From Acidobacteriota bacterium (GTDB taxonomy: Bacteria; Acidobacteriota; Terriglobia; Terriglobales; Acidobacteriaceae), in assembly GCA_018268915.1 (NCBI GenBank), contig JAFDVQ010000003.1, forward strand, positions 282,286 through 346,285: DNA of 64,000 bases, read 5' to 3'. Each line of letters starts with the position of its first letter. Position 1 is the first letter of the stretch. The notes under the pieces are model-generated. The model had not been told where the DNA came from. It saw only the letters and a list, made by a program, of their open reading frames with translations, and did no database searches. The position numbers were made by a program, and so were the translations under genes. Of this stretch, positions 1-8,721 are shown in pieces.

Positions 1-1
1 C

Positions 2-136
2 GTCCTCGGCAACGATGTCTGGGAGCATGCCTACTACCTCAAGTATCAGAACAAGCGCCCCGACTACCTCGCCGCCTGGTGGAACGTGGTCAACTGGGCC
101 GAAGTCAACAAGCGCTTCGAGAAGGCGAAGAAGTAA
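2..136 (+). CDS. Superoxide dismutase (Fe/Mn), C-terminal fragment
   Basis: The window opens inside this gene; only the last 44 codons are present. The sequence contains [12 protein letters not shown] followed by [14 protein letters not shown], the highly conserved C-terminal signature of iron/manganese superoxide dismutases; the D and H of DVWEHAYY are two of the four metal ligands. The enzyme converts superoxide to hydrogen peroxide and oxygen. It ends in KRFEKAKK and TAA, and a hairpin terminator follows about 25 bases later. The next gene is a peroxidase, which would remove the peroxide product. The metal (Fe or Mn) and any signal peptide cannot be judged from this fragment. Confidence 0.9.
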   Translation, partial: VLGNDVWEHAYYLKYQNKRPDYLAAWWNVVNWAEVNKRFEKAKK

Positions 137-160
137 CCAGAGCCTCTCTGGCATTCTCAG

Positions 161-190
161 GCGGGACCGCGACCATCGCGGTCCCGCTTT
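161..190 (+). terminator. Rho-independent terminator after superoxide dismutase
   Basis: A perfect 12-bp stem (GCGGGACCGCGA / TCGCGGTCCCGC) with a three-base loop ends in CTTT. It lies 24 bases after the dismutase stop codon. Confidence 0.8.
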
Positions 191-275
191 GCGTTTCAGG
201 CGTTTACGATTTCGTGACAATCCCTGTCGCTGCGCCAGCGTATGATCCTTTCATCCCCGATCCGAGGAGATTTAC

Positions 276-830
276 GTGCGCAAAACTATCCTCTCGCTGG
301 CTCTCTTTCTCGCTGCCAGCTTCCTTGTCGCAGCAGACGCCAAGAGCATCTACGACTTCACGATGAACTCCATTGACGGCCAGCCCGTGAGCCTCAAGAG
401 CTACAAGGGCAAGGTCGTCCTGCTGGTCAACGTTGCCAGCAAATGCGGCTACACGCCGCAATACAAGGGCCTCGAAGCGCTCTATGAGAAGTACAAGGAC
501 AAAGGATTTGTCATCGTCGGAGTGCCTGCGAACAACTTCATGCAGCAGGAGCCCGGCACCAACGAAGAGATCAAGACCTTCTGCTCGCGCAAGTACAACG
601 TGACCTTCCCGATGATGAGCAAAGTCTCCGTACTCGGCGACGACAAGACGCCGCTCTATCGCTACCTCACCGACAAGAACTCCGATCCCAAGTTCGCGGG
701 CGACATCAAGTGGAACTTCACCAAGTTCCTCTTCGATCGCAATGGCAACCCCGTCGCGCGCTTCGAGCCCGCTGTCACGCCCGACTCTCCCGAAGTCCAG
801 TCCGCCGTCGAATCCGCCCTCGGCAAATAA
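276..830 (+). CDS. Glutathione peroxidase family protein, exported
   Basis: 184 residues. GTG start with GAGGAGA six bases upstream. Residues 1-22 form a Sec signal peptide (MRKTILSLALFLAASFLVAA). The peroxidase fold follows: NVASKCGYTPQY carries the peroxidatic Cys57, and KWNFTKFL carries the conserved Trp and Asn. A second cysteine at 104 (TFCSRKYNVTFP) sits where thioredoxin-dependent GPx enzymes have the resolving cysteine, so reduction by thioredoxin is more likely than by glutathione. The loop normally reading PCNQF reads PANNF here (residues 84-88), so the usual catalytic Gln is Asn. It probably detoxifies peroxides in the periplasm, and its position behind superoxide dismutase fits that role. 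Confidence 0.9.
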   Translation: MRKTILSLALFLAASFLVAADAKSIYDFTMNSIDGQPVSLKSYKGKVVLLVNVASKCGYTPQYKGLEALYEKYKDKGFVIVGVPANNFMQQEPGTNEEIKTFCSRKYNVTFPMMSKVSVLGDDKTPLYRYLTDKNSDPKFAGDIKWNFTKFLFDRNGNPVARFEPAVTPDSPEVQSAVESALGK

Positions 831-1200
831 GCCCAGCCATTACGATCAAACCAGAGGCCCCGAAGATCGATTTCTGGGGCCTTTAAGAAGCTCGACAGAG
901 GGCTTTATACTAACGGCCCAACTTCAGCCGGGCATAAGCCTGCCACGCAACTCGGGCTTTAGCGCCTGACGCATCCGTTCTCGCGTCCGATCCGCTTCTT
1001 CACCAGGCCGTTCAGCCTTGCGCCACTCTCACACGAAACAGGTATCGGACACGACTTTCATACCTTGCCAAGATTTCGACAAGGAATGGCGTAAGTGTCC
1101 CCGTAGGCGACTACTCTCTCGGAACACAAGGTGGTCAGCCGGTGTCTAACAAAGTAGCATCGCCGAACGACGATAAATCAATACATCAAGGGGACCCTCT
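831..1200. other. Intergenic region, 370 bases
   Basis: Apart from the terminator at its left end I see no gene, repeat or conserved motif. It must hold the promoter of the following membrane protein. AAGGGGACC just before the ATG at 1201 can serve as ribosome binding site. Confidence 0.5.
853..885 (+). terminator. Rho-independent terminator after glutathione peroxidase
   Basis: AGGCCCC pairs with GGGGCCT across a 14-base loop, followed by TTAAG. It lies 25 bases after the stop codon. The T tract is short. Confidence 0.65.
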
Positions 1201-1674
1201 ATGTTGCAAGAAGAGCAAACGGTCTCGTTTCAACCAATCAATTACGAGGGCCGCGTTCCTTGGTATGTAGATCTGTTCCTTGTCTATCTGCTCTATGTGC
1301 TACTCACGACGATCGCCAATTTGATTCGCGTTACTTGGACCTTGAGAAAGCATCGCAAGTCGCAAGATTCGGAATGGGAGAGTTGCCATTCGAGAGTTCG
1401 ATCAATCAGAAATTTCTCTCACCTGACGTTTCTTCTCGCTGTGGTTGTTCTCTCGTGGAACGCGACGAACATATTGGCGGACGTGTCGATGGAGAAAGTG
1501 CACAGCTTCTCCTATGTCGCCGCCAGATTGTCGCAAGCCCTTGTGCCCTTTCTGATGGGGATTATCTTTTGTGCCGGTCAGTTTTGTTGTGCGATGTTTC
1601 TCGAGAGCTTTTTGCGGCGCGGAAGACCGCGACTTGATCAGAAAGCAAACAAAACCGAGCTTACGGTCGAATGA
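1201..1674 (+). CDS. Membrane protein of unknown function, 157 residues
   Basis: Not recognised. ATG start with AAGGGG seven to twelve bases upstream. There are three predicted membrane segments at about residues 22-42 (LFLVYLLYVLLTTIANLI), 74-92 (LTFLLAVVVLSWNATNIL) and 110-132 (ALVPFLMGIIFCAGQFCCAMF), joined by a basic, charged cytoplasmic loop (RKHRKSQDSEWESCHSRVRS). The overall shape resembles small MotA/TolQ-like membrane proteins, but I see no diagnostic motif and would not name it so. It stands alone: terminators precede and follow it and clpB converges on it. The C-terminal tail is polar. Confidence 0.6.
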   Translation: MLQEEQTVSFQPINYEGRVPWYVDLFLVYLLYVLLTTIANLIRVTWTLRKHRKSQDSEWESCHSRVRSIRNFSHLTFLLAVVVLSWNATNILADVSMEKVHSFSYVAARLSQALVPFLMGIIFCAGQFCCAMFLESFLRRGRPRLDQKANKTELTVE

Positions 1675-1734
1675 CCGCCTAAATGGACACTGTGTTCAAG
1701 AACTCGTAATTCGAACAATCGATTCGAAGACGAA

Positions 1735-1764
1735 AAGGGCTCTGCCTCCGCAGAGCCCTTTTTC
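1735..1764. terminator. Bidirectional terminator between convergent genes
   Basis: AAGGGCTCTGC pairs perfectly with GCAGAGCCCTT around CTCC, and TTTT follows on the plus strand. A-rich sequence on the other side gives T residues for the minus strand. It serves the membrane protein (plus) and clpB (minus). Confidence 0.85.
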
Positions 1765-1793
1765 TGATCACTGACCCCTGACCACTGATCCCT
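1764..1793 (-). repeat. Heptamer tandem repeat (GTGATCA type) after clpB stop
   Basis: Read on the minus strand, heptads of the form GTGGTCA / GTGATCA follow the clpB stop codon after only a few bases. The same repeat type follows hsp20, the DUF3592-like gene, the radical SAM gene and the SRPBCC gene in this window. Confidence 0.75.
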
Positions 1794-1796
1794 GTC

Positions 1797-4421
1797 TTAC
1801 GCCATCGCTTCCCTGCCCATCGGTTCAAACCGTAGCAGTTTCGAATTGCGATCGGCATCGATGCGTACATGCGCACCATGCAGAACTTCTCCGTCCAGTA
1901 TCTTCATGGCCAGCGGGTCCTGAACCATCCGCTGCAGCGCACGCTTCAGCGGACGGGCACCATACGCAACATCGGACCCAGCGGCAAGCACCAGTTCCTG
2001 CGCAGCGGGCGTTAACTCTATCGAAATCGCTCGGTCTTCGAGCAGCTTGCGAATCTCGTTGAGACGCAGTTCGAGAATTGCCTCGAGCTGTGCGTGACCC
2101 AGCGGACGGAAGATGACCATATCGTCCACCCGGTTCAGGAACTCCGGACGGAAGTGCTCCCTTAGTGTCCGCATCACGCTTTCGCGCGCCATGTCGAAGT
2201 CGTGCTCTGTCTTGAGCGACTCCGTGGCCAAAAACGCGGCGCCCAGGTTCGACGTCATGATCAGCACCGTGTTCTTGAAGTCCACAGTGCGTCCCTTCGA
2301 GTCGGTCAGACGGCCATCGTCCATGATCTGAAGCAGCACGTTGAAGACATCCGGGTGAGCCTTCTCGATTTCATCGAAAAGGATCACCGCATAGGGCCGA
2401 CGACGAACAGCCTCAGTCAGCTGCCCGCCCTCGTCATAGCCGACGTATCCCGGAGGAGCCCCGATCAGGCGTGCCACCGCGTGCTTCTCCATGTACTCGC
2501 TCATGTCGATGCGCACCATGGCCTGCTCGTCATCGAAAAGGAACTCGGCGAGAGCCCGTGCAGTTTCGGTTTTGCCCACGCCGGTCGGCCCGAGAAAGAT
2601 GAACGAGCCAATCGGACGCTTGGGATCGCTCAAACCTGCACGCGACCGGCGAATTGCATTCGCAACCACGCTGAGCGCGGCATCCTGTCCCACCACGCGT
2701 TCGCGCAGCCTATCTTCCATGCGGACAAGCTTCTTCACTTCGCCTTCGAGCATCTTGGAAACCGGAATTCCGGTCCATTTGCTGACGATCTTTGCGATGT
2801 CTTCTTCGTCGACCTCTTCCTTCAACATGCGGGTGCTGCCGGCTGATCCGTCCTGAATTGCGTTGAGTTCTCGCAACTCGGCTTCGGACTTTGGCAGTTC
2901 GCCATACTGGATCTGCGCAGCGCGATCGAGCTGGCCCTTCCGCGTGTTCTCTTCGGTTTCGAAACGCAGGGCCTCGATCTTCTGCTTCAGTTCGCTGATG
3001 CGTGTGATCGCATCACGCTCCTTCGTCCAGCGTGCACGAAGAGCCGTAGACTGCTCCTTGATGGTGGCAAGTTCGCGCTCAACTTCGTTGATGCGCTGTT
3101 TGCTGTTCGAATCGGTTTCGCGCTTCAGGGCAGCGCGCTCGATTTCGAGCGAAGTAGCCTGCCGCTCAAGCTGATCGATCTCCGTCGGAACAGAACCGAT
3201 CTGGATGGCAAGTGAAGCTGCAGCCTCATCCACCAGGTCGATAGCCTTGTCCGGCAGGAAGCGGTCGCTGATGTAGCGATGCGACAGCGTAGCCGCCGAG
3301 ACTATCGCCGAATCCTTGATGCGAACCTTGTGGTGCGACTCGTAGCGGTCTTTGAGGCCGCGAAGAATCGCAATCGTATCTTCCACGTTCGGCTCGCCGA
3401 CGTAGACAATCTGGAATCGCCGCTCAAGCGCAGCGTCCTTCTCGATGTACTTGCGGTACTCGTTCAGCGTGGTTGCGCCGATCGCCCGCAGTTCGCCGCG
3501 CGCCAGTGCCGGCTTAAGCATGTTGCTGGCGTCGATGGCGCCCTCAGCGGCTCCAGCGCCCACCAGGGTGTGCAGCTCATCGATGAAGAGAACGATCTGC
3601 CCGTTCGATTCTTCGATCTCCTTGAGAACCGCCTTGAGACGGTCTTCAAATTCACCGCGGTATTTTGCTCCGGCCAGCATCGACCCGAGGTCGAGCGAGA
3701 TGACCCGCTTGTCGCGCAGACCATCGGGCACATCGCCGGAGACAATGCGGCGCGCAAGACCTTCCACAATCGCAGTCTTTCCCACGCCGGGCTCACCAAT
3801 GAGCACAGGGTTATTCTTTGTCCGGCGGCTCAGCACCTGAACGACACGGCGAATCTCTTCGTCGCGGCCGATCACGGGATCCAGCTTTCCGCGGCGAGCA
3901 AGTTGAGTCAGGTCCTTCGCGTATTTCTCAAGCGCCTGGAACTTGCCTTCAGGATTCTGGTCGGTAACGCGCTGCGATCCGCGAACGGCGGTCAACGCCT
4001 GGAGAATCGCTTCATGCGTCGCCCCGACAGCCACAAGCGCATCGCGCGCCGCTTCGCCCTTCTGGTGGGCGATACCAAGCAGCAGATGCTCGGTGGAGAT
4101 GTACTCGTCTTTGAAGTTCGAGGCTTCTTTAAATGCCTGATCGAGCGCCTTCGTAAGCGTGTTGCTCGGGCCGGGCTGGGCAGAGCCCCCCTGCACGCGC
4201 GGCAGCTTCTCCTCAATCTGGTGAAGACTTGCCTCAAGCCGCTCAGTCGGGACACCGATCTTTTCGAGTACCGCGGGGATGACGCCCTCACGATCGGCAG
4301 TCAACGCAAGCAACAGGTGCACGGGCTGGATCTCGGGGTTGCCGTATTCCGCCGCGCGTCCCTGCGCCTGCTGCATTGCCTCCTGCGATTTCACTGTCAG
4401 TTTTTCCCAACGAATAGCCAT
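1797..4421 (-). CDS. clpB: ATP-dependent chaperone ClpB
   Basis: 874 residues, full length for ClpB (about 860). The disaggregase extracts polypeptides from aggregates and threads them through a hexameric ring, acting in the cytosol with DnaK. An N-terminal double Clp-N domain (residues 1-150) is followed by the first AAA+ module with Walker A GEPGVGKT (209-216) and Walker [10 protein letters not shown] coiled-coil middle domain spans about 410-530, marking ClpB rather than ClpA or ClpC. The second AAA+ module carries [21 protein letters not shown] and the sensor sequence EFLNRVDD. The ATG start gives [17 protein letters not shown], typical of the family. hsp20 lies just upstream on the same strand, a sensible partner because small heat-shock proteins keep aggregates accessible to ClpB. 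Confidence 0.97.
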   Translation of the reverse strand: MAIRWEKLTVKSQEAMQQAQGRAAEYGNPEIQPVHLLLALTADREGVIPAVLEKIGVPTERLEASLHQIEEKLPRVQGGSAQPGPSNTLTKALDQAFKEASNFKDEYISTEHLLLGIAHQKGEAARDALVAVGATHEAILQALTAVRGSQRVTDQNPEGKFQALEKYAKDLTQLARRGKLDPVIGRDEEIRRVVQVLSRRTKNNPVLIGEPGVGKTAIVEGLARRIVSGDVPDGLRDKRVISLDLGSMLAGAKYRGEFEDRLKAVLKEIEESNGQIVLFIDELHTLVGAGAAEGAIDASNMLKPALARGELRAIGATTLNEYRKYIEKDAALERRFQIVYVGEPNVEDTIAILRGLKDRYESHHKVRIKDSAIVSAATLSHRYISDRFLPDKAIDLVDEAAASLAIQIGSVPTEIDQLERQATSLEIERAALKRETDSNSKQRINEVERELATIKEQSTALRARWTKERDAITRISELKQKIEALRFETEENTRKGQLDRAAQIQYGELPKSEAELRELNAIQDGSAGSTRMLKEEVDEEDIAKIVSKWTGIPVSKMLEGEVKKLVRMEDRLRERVVGQDAALSVVANAIRRSRAGLSDPKRPIGSFIFLGPTGVGKTETARALAEFLFDDEQAMVRIDMSEYMEKHAVARLIGAPPGYVGYDEGGQLTEAVRRRPYAVILFDEIEKAHPDVFNVLLQIMDDGRLTDSKGRTVDFKNTVLIMTSNLGAAFLATESLKTEHDFDMARESVMRTLREHFRPEFLNRVDDMVIFRPLGHAQLEAILELRLNEIRKLLEDRAISIELTPAAQELVLAAGSDVAYGARPLKRALQRMVQDPLAMKILDGEVLHGAHVRIDADRNSKLLRFEPMGREAMA

Positions 4422-4437
4422 TTGTCGCTTCGCTCCA

Positions 4438-4469
4438 AGTGATCAGTGTTCAGGGAACAGTGATCAGTT
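4438..4469 (+). repeat. Heptamer tandem repeat, copy upstream of clpB
   Basis: AGTGATC AGTGTTC AGGGAAC AGTGATC heptads, in inverted orientation to the copy at 4613-4645, with about 140 bases between them. It lies 16 bases upstream of the clpB start codon. Confidence 0.7.
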
Positions 4470-4612
4470 CTAATCTGTCGAGCTCTCATCGTCCGGGAGC
4501 TATTGGAATCTCATTTAACACTGATGTTCATGCCGGCGAGCAGGATTGTTCCGGCCTTCCTAAAGAGAATGGCCAGTGCCAGTCTCGGCGCGGACCTTAC
4601 ATCTGCGCTGAA

Positions 4613-4645
4613 CTGAGCACTGACCACTGATCTCTGATCACTGGT
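4613..4645 (-). repeat. Heptamer tandem repeat after hsp20 stop
   Basis: On the minus strand the heptads CAGTGAT CAGAGAT CAGTGGT CAGTGCT begin about eight bases after the hsp20 TAA. The hsp20 and clpB stops are both followed by TAAGACA and then this repeat, so the junctions are nearly identical. Confidence 0.75.
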
Positions 4646-4652
4646 CTTTGTC

Positions 4653-5132
4653 TTACCTTGCGCCTACCAGTTCGGGCTCTTCCTTCTTGGCCTGGCTGCC
4701 GAAGTTGACCTTGATCTGCTTGGGCTGCGCTTCGGGCTTCTTGTTCAGTTCCAGCTTCAGGATGCCGGCCGTGTAGCTGGCGTTGACGTTCTCGGTGTCC
4801 ACCGTCGACGGAAGCGTGAACGAACGATAGAAGGTACCGTAGCGGCGCTCGATGCGATGGAAGTTCTCTTCCTTCTCGTCCTTTTCGAACTTGCGCTCGC
4901 CCTTCACGGTGAGGGTGTTGTTCTCAACGCGGATGTCCAGGTCCTTCTCGTCCATTCCCGGAACTTCCAGTTTGAGGACCACCTTCTTCGGGTCTTCATA
5001 AACATCAACAGCCGGCACAAAGCTGGCAGTAGTCAAGGGACTCTCATTCTCGTTGAACTCGCGGAAGAGAGAGTTCATGCGGTTCTGCAACGAGACGACT
5101 TCACGAAAGGGATCCCAACGAGTGATTGCCAT
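4653..5132 (-). CDS. Small heat-shock protein, Hsp20/alpha-crystallin family
   Basis: 159 residues. ATG start with GGAGGA about ten bases upstream. The N-terminal arm (MAITRWDPFREVVSLQNRMN) is typical of bacterial class A small heat-shock proteins. The alpha-crystallin domain covers about residues 40-140 (VDVYEDPKKVVLKLEVPGM, YGTFYRSFTLPSTVD) and contains the signature A-x-Y-x-x-G-I-L-K-L (ASYTAGILKLELNKK). The protein holds unfolding proteins in a refoldable state as large oligomers in the cytosol. It precedes clpB on the same strand, separated by 230 bases that contain two inverted heptamer repeats, so the two genes may be co-regulated rather than strictly co-transcribed. An AT-rich region with an imperfect inverted repeat lies upstream. 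Confidence 0.95.
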   Translation of the reverse strand: MAITRWDPFREVVSLQNRMNSLFREFNENESPLTTASFVPAVDVYEDPKKVVLKLEVPGMDEKDLDIRVENNTLTVKGERKFEKDEKEENFHRIERRYGTFYRSFTLPSTVDTENVNASYTAGILKLELNKKPEAQPKQIKVNFGSQAKKEEPELVGAR

Positions 5133-5206
5133 GATTGTGTAATTCCTCCAACTGATTCAGGTATTGGGGTCGGGTCAACCGACCGCTCAATCAATATGAT
5201 TAGCAC

Positions 5207-5238
5207 TATAGCACATATGATTCATAAAATATGCTATA
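5207..5238. promoter_or_regulatory. Imperfect inverted repeat upstream of hsp20
   Basis: TATAGCACATAT and ATATGCTATA are inverted copies (two bases missing in one arm) about 75-105 bases upstream of the hsp20 start. It could be a heat-shock operator. It is not a recognisable CIRCE or HAIR element, so the role is a guess. Confidence 0.3.
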
Positions 5239-5354
5239 AATACACTCACATTTTAGAAATGTAAATATCTTTTTCAATATCAGCGGTTTACAGGGATCCT
5301 GAGCAATATTTGCAGATCAATGCTATCGATTGGCGCAGCGGTCAAAGTCGTAAA

Positions 5355-5401
5355 CTGTTCATTTTCTATTAGATCCATGTAAGCCCAATGAAATCTATTA
5401 A
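5355..5401 (-). repeat. AT-rich TAATAGA element, copy 1
   Basis: On the minus strand TAATAGA (5394-5400) is followed by a TTCATTGGGCTT-like block and by a second TAATAGA (5365-5371) exactly 29 bases on, then AAATGAAC. It matches three elements at 20530-20840, including the AAATGAAC tail of the copy at 20688. Confidence 0.65.
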
Positions 5402-5726
5402 ATAGCTTTTTATGCAAAAAACGCGTCCAGGACAGATGCGAATAACAGCTAAGGGGAAATTGACTTCAATGATCAACTGCGCTCGCGACGTGAATGGCAT
5501 TCCCCCGATTTAGAACCTTGGCCTATAACTCCTTCTTTTTCTGTTATGTACAGATAAGGACAATAGAATCTACTATGTACAAGATTTGTAAGGAGAAAAA
5601 AGATCGAGCGCGCATCAGCTTAGTCGGCCTAAGTATGCGATTCTCGGTCACCCAAATGATTTAAGTTTCCACCATCGTGAAGCCAGGATTATGCGGTGGA
5701 GAGCTGTTCAGCCTGGAGGGGCCTGA

Positions 5727-6125
5727 ATGAAACAATCCCGACTGACGTTGTCACTCTTTCTTTGCAGCTTTGTTGCAGGGTGTGGGGGGCCGCCCGGCCC
5801 AGGGATTCAGAGGTATGGAAAGGGTGTTGTTGTCCATTTAGAGACTCTGGCTGAATACCCGACAAGTATTGATCGTATCGTGATCGCAAAAGAAGACAAG
5901 CCTGACGAGAAAGTTTTGGAGGCCTTGTCCGACGATGGCGCTCAGATCCATCGATTAATGCTTCATGCAGGGAAGAATAATTTCGACGACATTCATCCCT
6001 ACCGTGGGACCTACAGAATGCTCATACCAGATGGGAGGAGTTTTACTCTTTCGCAGAATGAACGCTATCGCATCACGGTCTGCAAGACCGGAAAGTGCCG
6101 ATCAGCAGAATTCATTCTGAACTAG
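5727..6125 (+). CDS. Putative lipoprotein of unknown function
   Basis: 132 residues, not recognised. Residues 1-18 form a lipoprotein signal with lipobox FVAGC (cysteine at about 19) followed by a GGPPGPG stretch, so the mature protein is probably membrane-anchored. The remainder is a soluble domain with no motif I know. It stands alone in a lower-GC stretch after an AT-rich intergenic region, which makes recent acquisition possible. GAGGGGCCTGA just before the ATG can act as ribosome binding site. Confidence 0.6.
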   Translation: MKQSRLTLSLFLCSFVAGCGGPPGPGIQRYGKGVVVHLETLAEYPTSIDRIVIAKEDKPDEKVLEALSDDGAQIHRLMLHAGKNNFDDIHPYRGTYRMLIPDGRSFTLSQNERYRITVCKTGKCRSAEFILN

Positions 6126-6229
6126 TTTGCCTGGCCACTTGTTGGACTAATCTGCGGAATGACTTGAGGCGGGCGGCCTGGATCTAGAGCCCAATTTGGA
6201 CGCATTCAGGCATTCGCGAACCGCTGCTG

Positions 6230-6685
6230 TCAGTTTGGCGATCCGGTGCTCTCAGCCGTCTCGAACTGGCACTCAGCACACTGGCAATGCCGCCTGAGGT
6301 AGTCCCAGGAGTAGATCCCGCCGGAGTGCCCATCCTGCCAGTTGAACTGAATTGCGTACCGCCCAACCCCATGGGCGCTTGCCGGCTTGGCCGGGGGGGT
6401 GTACATCGGTAGCAGCGCCACAGCCTTGGCCTTCGACTGCCCTGCTTTTCGTCCCTGGGCTTTTCGCTCGTCGATACATGTCGCACAGGGGCACGCATCC
6501 CGCAGCCAGGCGAATCCCCATGCGCTGCGATGCCCGTCTTGCCAGTCGATCTCCAGCCCGGTGCCTTCCGTGAGCTTCACCCGCACCTTGTCTGGAGTGA
6601 CTGCAATCCTCGGCAGCGGCCGATCCTCCAGGCTCCCGCGTTCTTGTTCTTCCTTGCTGACGAACCGAATTCCCTCGTGACTCAT
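6230..6685 (-). CDS. DUF971 protein (GBBH-like N-terminal domain)
   Basis: 151 residues. The family domain, found at the N terminus of gamma-butyrobetaine hydroxylase and as stand-alone proteins, binds zinc through cysteines. Here CPCATC (C65, C67, C70) and CQCAEC (C134, C136, C139) are both present, and the segment WQDGH occurs twice (48-52 and 116-120). That suggests two half-repeats or one domain with a long basic insert (ERKAQGRKAGQSKAKA). No oxygenase domain follows, so it is not the hydroxylase. The start codon overlaps the stop of the PNPOx-like gene by four bases (ATGA), so the two are translationally coupled. Function unknown. Confidence 0.8.
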   Translation of the reverse strand: MSHEGIRFVSKEEQERGSLEDRPLPRIAVTPDKVRVKLTEGTGLEIDWQDGHRSAWGFAWLRDACPCATCIDERKAQGRKAGQSKAKAVALLPMYTPPAKPASAHGVGRYAIQFNWQDGHSGGIYSWDYLRRHCQCAECQFETAESTGSPN

Positions 6686-7281
6686 ACTTCCATTCTAGTT
6701 CCAGACTCGACTTCCGCCGGGCCGTCCTCGAACTCCACCAGCCCCGTCGGCAGCCCATCAATACTCTGCGCGTTCTTCTGCTGCCGGTACTCCTTCAGCC
6801 CTGCTTCCCCCTTCGACATAGCCCAGCGCTTCAATGTTTCCCGCTCCCCAACGTAGTCGAACAGTGGAACGCCATAACCACAGGACGTCTGCACGCGATC
6901 GACACTCAGCACAACAATCTGCCGTGCTCCCGGCGGCTCAACGCCACCGAATGCCGAATCCAGCAGCTCGAGGTACTCCGCACTCCTCCTCGGCAACACC
7001 TTCGCCGTCCCGTAGAACCGCAGAATCATCGGCGCTCCCTCGAACGCGCAGAACATCAACGTCAACCTTCCGCTCGCTCTTACATGAGCCGCCGTCTCGT
7101 TCCCGCTGCCTGTCTGGTCCAAATATGCGACCTTCCTCTCGTCAAGAACCCGAAGCGACGCGCCGTCTTTCGGAGAGACATTCACGCGGCCATCCGCCGC
7201 TGCGGAAGCGGTGAAGAAGATCTTTTGCCCGCGAGCGAACTCCGCCAGCCTCTCATCAATCCGATCGAACATCTTCGCCAC
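6682..7281 (-). CDS. Pyridoxamine 5'-phosphate oxidase-like flavoprotein
   Basis: 199 residues. The split-barrel flavin-binding fold of the PNPOx-like superfamily is indicated by FFTASAAADGRVNVSPKDG near the N terminus, VAYLDQTGSGNETAAHV, and GRLTLMFCAFEGAPMILRFYG. A C-terminal extension containing CGYGVPLFDYVGERETL is characteristic of a PNPOx-like subfamily common in soil bacteria. Members bind FMN or F420 and usually act as oxidoreductases of unknown substrate; this is not PdxH, whose substrate-binding C-terminal residues are absent. It lies between the TauE/SafE permease and the DUF971 gene on one strand and overlaps the latter. Confidence 0.85.
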   Translation of the reverse strand: MAKMFDRIDERLAEFARGQKIFFTASAAADGRVNVSPKDGASLRVLDERKVAYLDQTGSGNETAAHVRASGRLTLMFCAFEGAPMILRFYGTAKVLPRRSAEYLELLDSAFGGVEPPGARQIVVLSVDRVQTSCGYGVPLFDYVGERETLKRWAMSKGEAGLKEYRQQKNAQSIDGLPTGLVEFEDGPAEVESGTRMEV

Positions 7282-7302
7282 AAAACCTCCTCGAATCCAA
7301 CA

Positions 7303-8112
7303 TCAGGGATTTCTCCAGAAGAACCACGCCGCCATTCCTAGACCGATGAACACCACCGTGCCTCGCAGCACCGGCTGCGGAATCCGCCGCGCCAGGCTCG
7401 CCGATGTGTATCCGCCCACTGCGCATGTCACCATTGCGACGAGGCAATATCGCCAGATTACCTGCCCGTTGATCACGAACAGCACGAACGCAATCCCGTT
7501 CGCCATGGTGGTCGAAACTACTTTGAGTGCATTGATCTCGTTCAGATCTTGATAGCCGAACAGCGACAGCAGCGTAATGATCAGGAAGCCCGCACCGGCA
7601 CCGAAATATCCGATGTAGAAGCAGACGGCTGCAGTCCCGACGAACACTGGAACCATCCGCGGGCTGTGAACTCCACCTGGGGCATGGCTGCGGACAAACT
7701 TCCGATGCTCCAGCCATCGCGACACCGGGCCGCTTATCGCAAAGATCACGGCCGCAATCAGCAGGAGCCAAGGGACGAGATGCAGGAACGTCATCTGCGG
7801 GGTGTGCAGCAGAACGTAGGCGCCGCACGTTCCGCCGATCAGGCCGGCCACAGCCATCGGAATCGCGACACGCACATTCCGGCGAACATCCTCTCTATAC
7901 GCTGCAACCGACGTCAGCTGTCCGGGCCACAGCGCAACAGTATTCGTGGCGTTCGCCTGGACTGGCAGAACCTTCATGCCCAGGATCGCCGGGAACAACA
8001 GAAATGACCCTCCGCCCGCCACCGCGTTCAGCACACCGCCCACGAACGAGGCTACAGTGAGCCAGGCCCAGCGCCATCCGACATAGGAAGGGAGCTCCGC
8101 CAAGAGAATCAT
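7303..8112 (-). CDS. TauE/SafE (TSUP) family permease
   Basis: 269 residues with about eight membrane segments. The two half-repeats of the family are visible, each with a glycine-rich helix start (FVGGVLNAVAGGGSFLLFPAI at about 22; YIGYFGAGAGFLIITLLSLF at about 165). The N-terminal G-x-x-N-A-x-A-G-G-G motif is diagnostic. The family exports sulfite, sulfoacetate or other organic anions across the inner membrane; the substrate here is unknown. It starts a probable operon with the PNPOx-like and DUF971 genes (21-base gap, then a four-base overlap). Confidence 0.88.
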   Translation of the reverse strand: MILLAELPSYVGWRWAWLTVASFVGGVLNAVAGGGSFLLFPAILGMKVLPVQANATNTVALWPGQLTSVAAYREDVRRNVRVAIPMAVAGLIGGTCGAYVLLHTPQMTFLHLVPWLLLIAAVIFAISGPVSRWLEHRKFVRSHAPGGVHSPRMVPVFVGTAAVCFYIGYFGAGAGFLIITLLSLFGYQDLNEINALKVVSTTMANGIAFVLFVINGQVIWRYCLVAMVTCAVGGYTSASLARRIPQPVLRGTVVFIGLGMAAWFFWRNP

Positions 8113-8157
8113 CTTCTCTGATTCTAGTGATCCAGCTCATCAGTTCAGTGGATAGAA

Positions 8158-8709
8158 CTAGCGGAACTCGGTGCCGTATTTCAGGGCGATCTGGCGGACC
8201 TGGTCTCTTGTGAGCTGCTTGGGTGGGGCTCCGGGTGGGGAGCAGGTGTCTCGGAAGAAGCTGTCGAGGCCGGCGGGGGAGACGATCCAGAGGAGCTTGA
8301 GTTCGTGGTCGGGGTTGGCGAAGCCGTGCCAATGGTTCTTCGGGATGAAGATGGTTGAGCCCTGCTGGATGGCGTGGCGGTTGTCTTCGAGGATGAAGAA
8401 GCCGCTTCCGTCGAGGACATAGAAGGACTCTTCCATCTGGAAGTGGCGATGAATGGGAACGCCGGTGCCGACTCTGATCTGCTGGGTTCCTACGGCGAGG
8501 TGCTCTGATCCTGTGGCGGCGCTGACCTTGATGAAGATGTCGCCGCCGTCGCGAAAGTGGATGAGATGTTCCCCCTGCTGAGGATCGAGCGTATTGCCCT
8601 GCTTCGACGTTTGCTGCGCAGCTGCGGAAGTGCCGGGTATTGCAGAGCTCATGGCGAAACCTCCGATACCGAGGAGCAGGGAGCGGCGTACATCATCGGG
8701 CACGTTCAT
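8158..8709 (-). CDS. Cupin-domain protein with Tat-like signal
   Basis: 183 residues. An N-terminal twin-arginine-like segment (RRSLLLGIGGFAMSSAI) and cleavage region AAAQQ suggest export. A single cupin fold follows at about 60-150, with metal-binding histidines in GVPIHRHFQMEESFYVLDG (motif 1) and PKNHWHGFANPD (motif 2). The C-terminal part contains FFRDTCSPPGAPPKQLTRDQ, seen in a group of exported cupins of unknown activity. It is preceded by the CocE-type hydrolase on the same strand with 12 bases between them, so they are probably co-transcribed. Confidence 0.8.
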   Translation of the reverse strand: MNVPDDVRRSLLLGIGGFAMSSAIPGTSAAAQQTSKQGNTLDPQQGEHLIHFRDGGDIFIKVSAATGSEHLAVGTQQIRVGTGVPIHRHFQMEESFYVLDGSGFFILEDNRHAIQQGSTIFIPKNHWHGFANPDHELKLLWIVSPAGLDSFFRDTCSPPGAPPKQLTRDQVRQIALKYGTEFR

Positions 8710-8721
8710 GATGATCTCAAA

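Larger units (their letters stand above)
5133..5726. other. AT-rich intergenic region, about 590 bases
   Basis: Much richer in A and T than the flanking genes. It holds the hsp20 promoter region with an imperfect inverted repeat (5207-5238), one copy of the TAATAGA element (5355-5400, minus strand), and a weaker look-alike at about 5551-5575. A 28-codon reading frame starting at 5573 has no ribosome binding site and I do not call it. Confidence 0.6.

Noticed and set aside
3279..4442. A 387-codon open frame antisense to clpB
   Set aside because: It lies wholly opposite a well-supported gene; high-GC genes often leave the antisense frames open. It has no family features and no ribosome binding site.
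4439..4630. A 63-codon frame between hsp20 and clpB
   Set aside because: It runs through the heptamer repeats and has no features; more likely non-coding.
5573..5659. A 28-codon frame starting at an ATG in the AT-rich region
   Set aside because: No ribosome binding site and no recognisable features.
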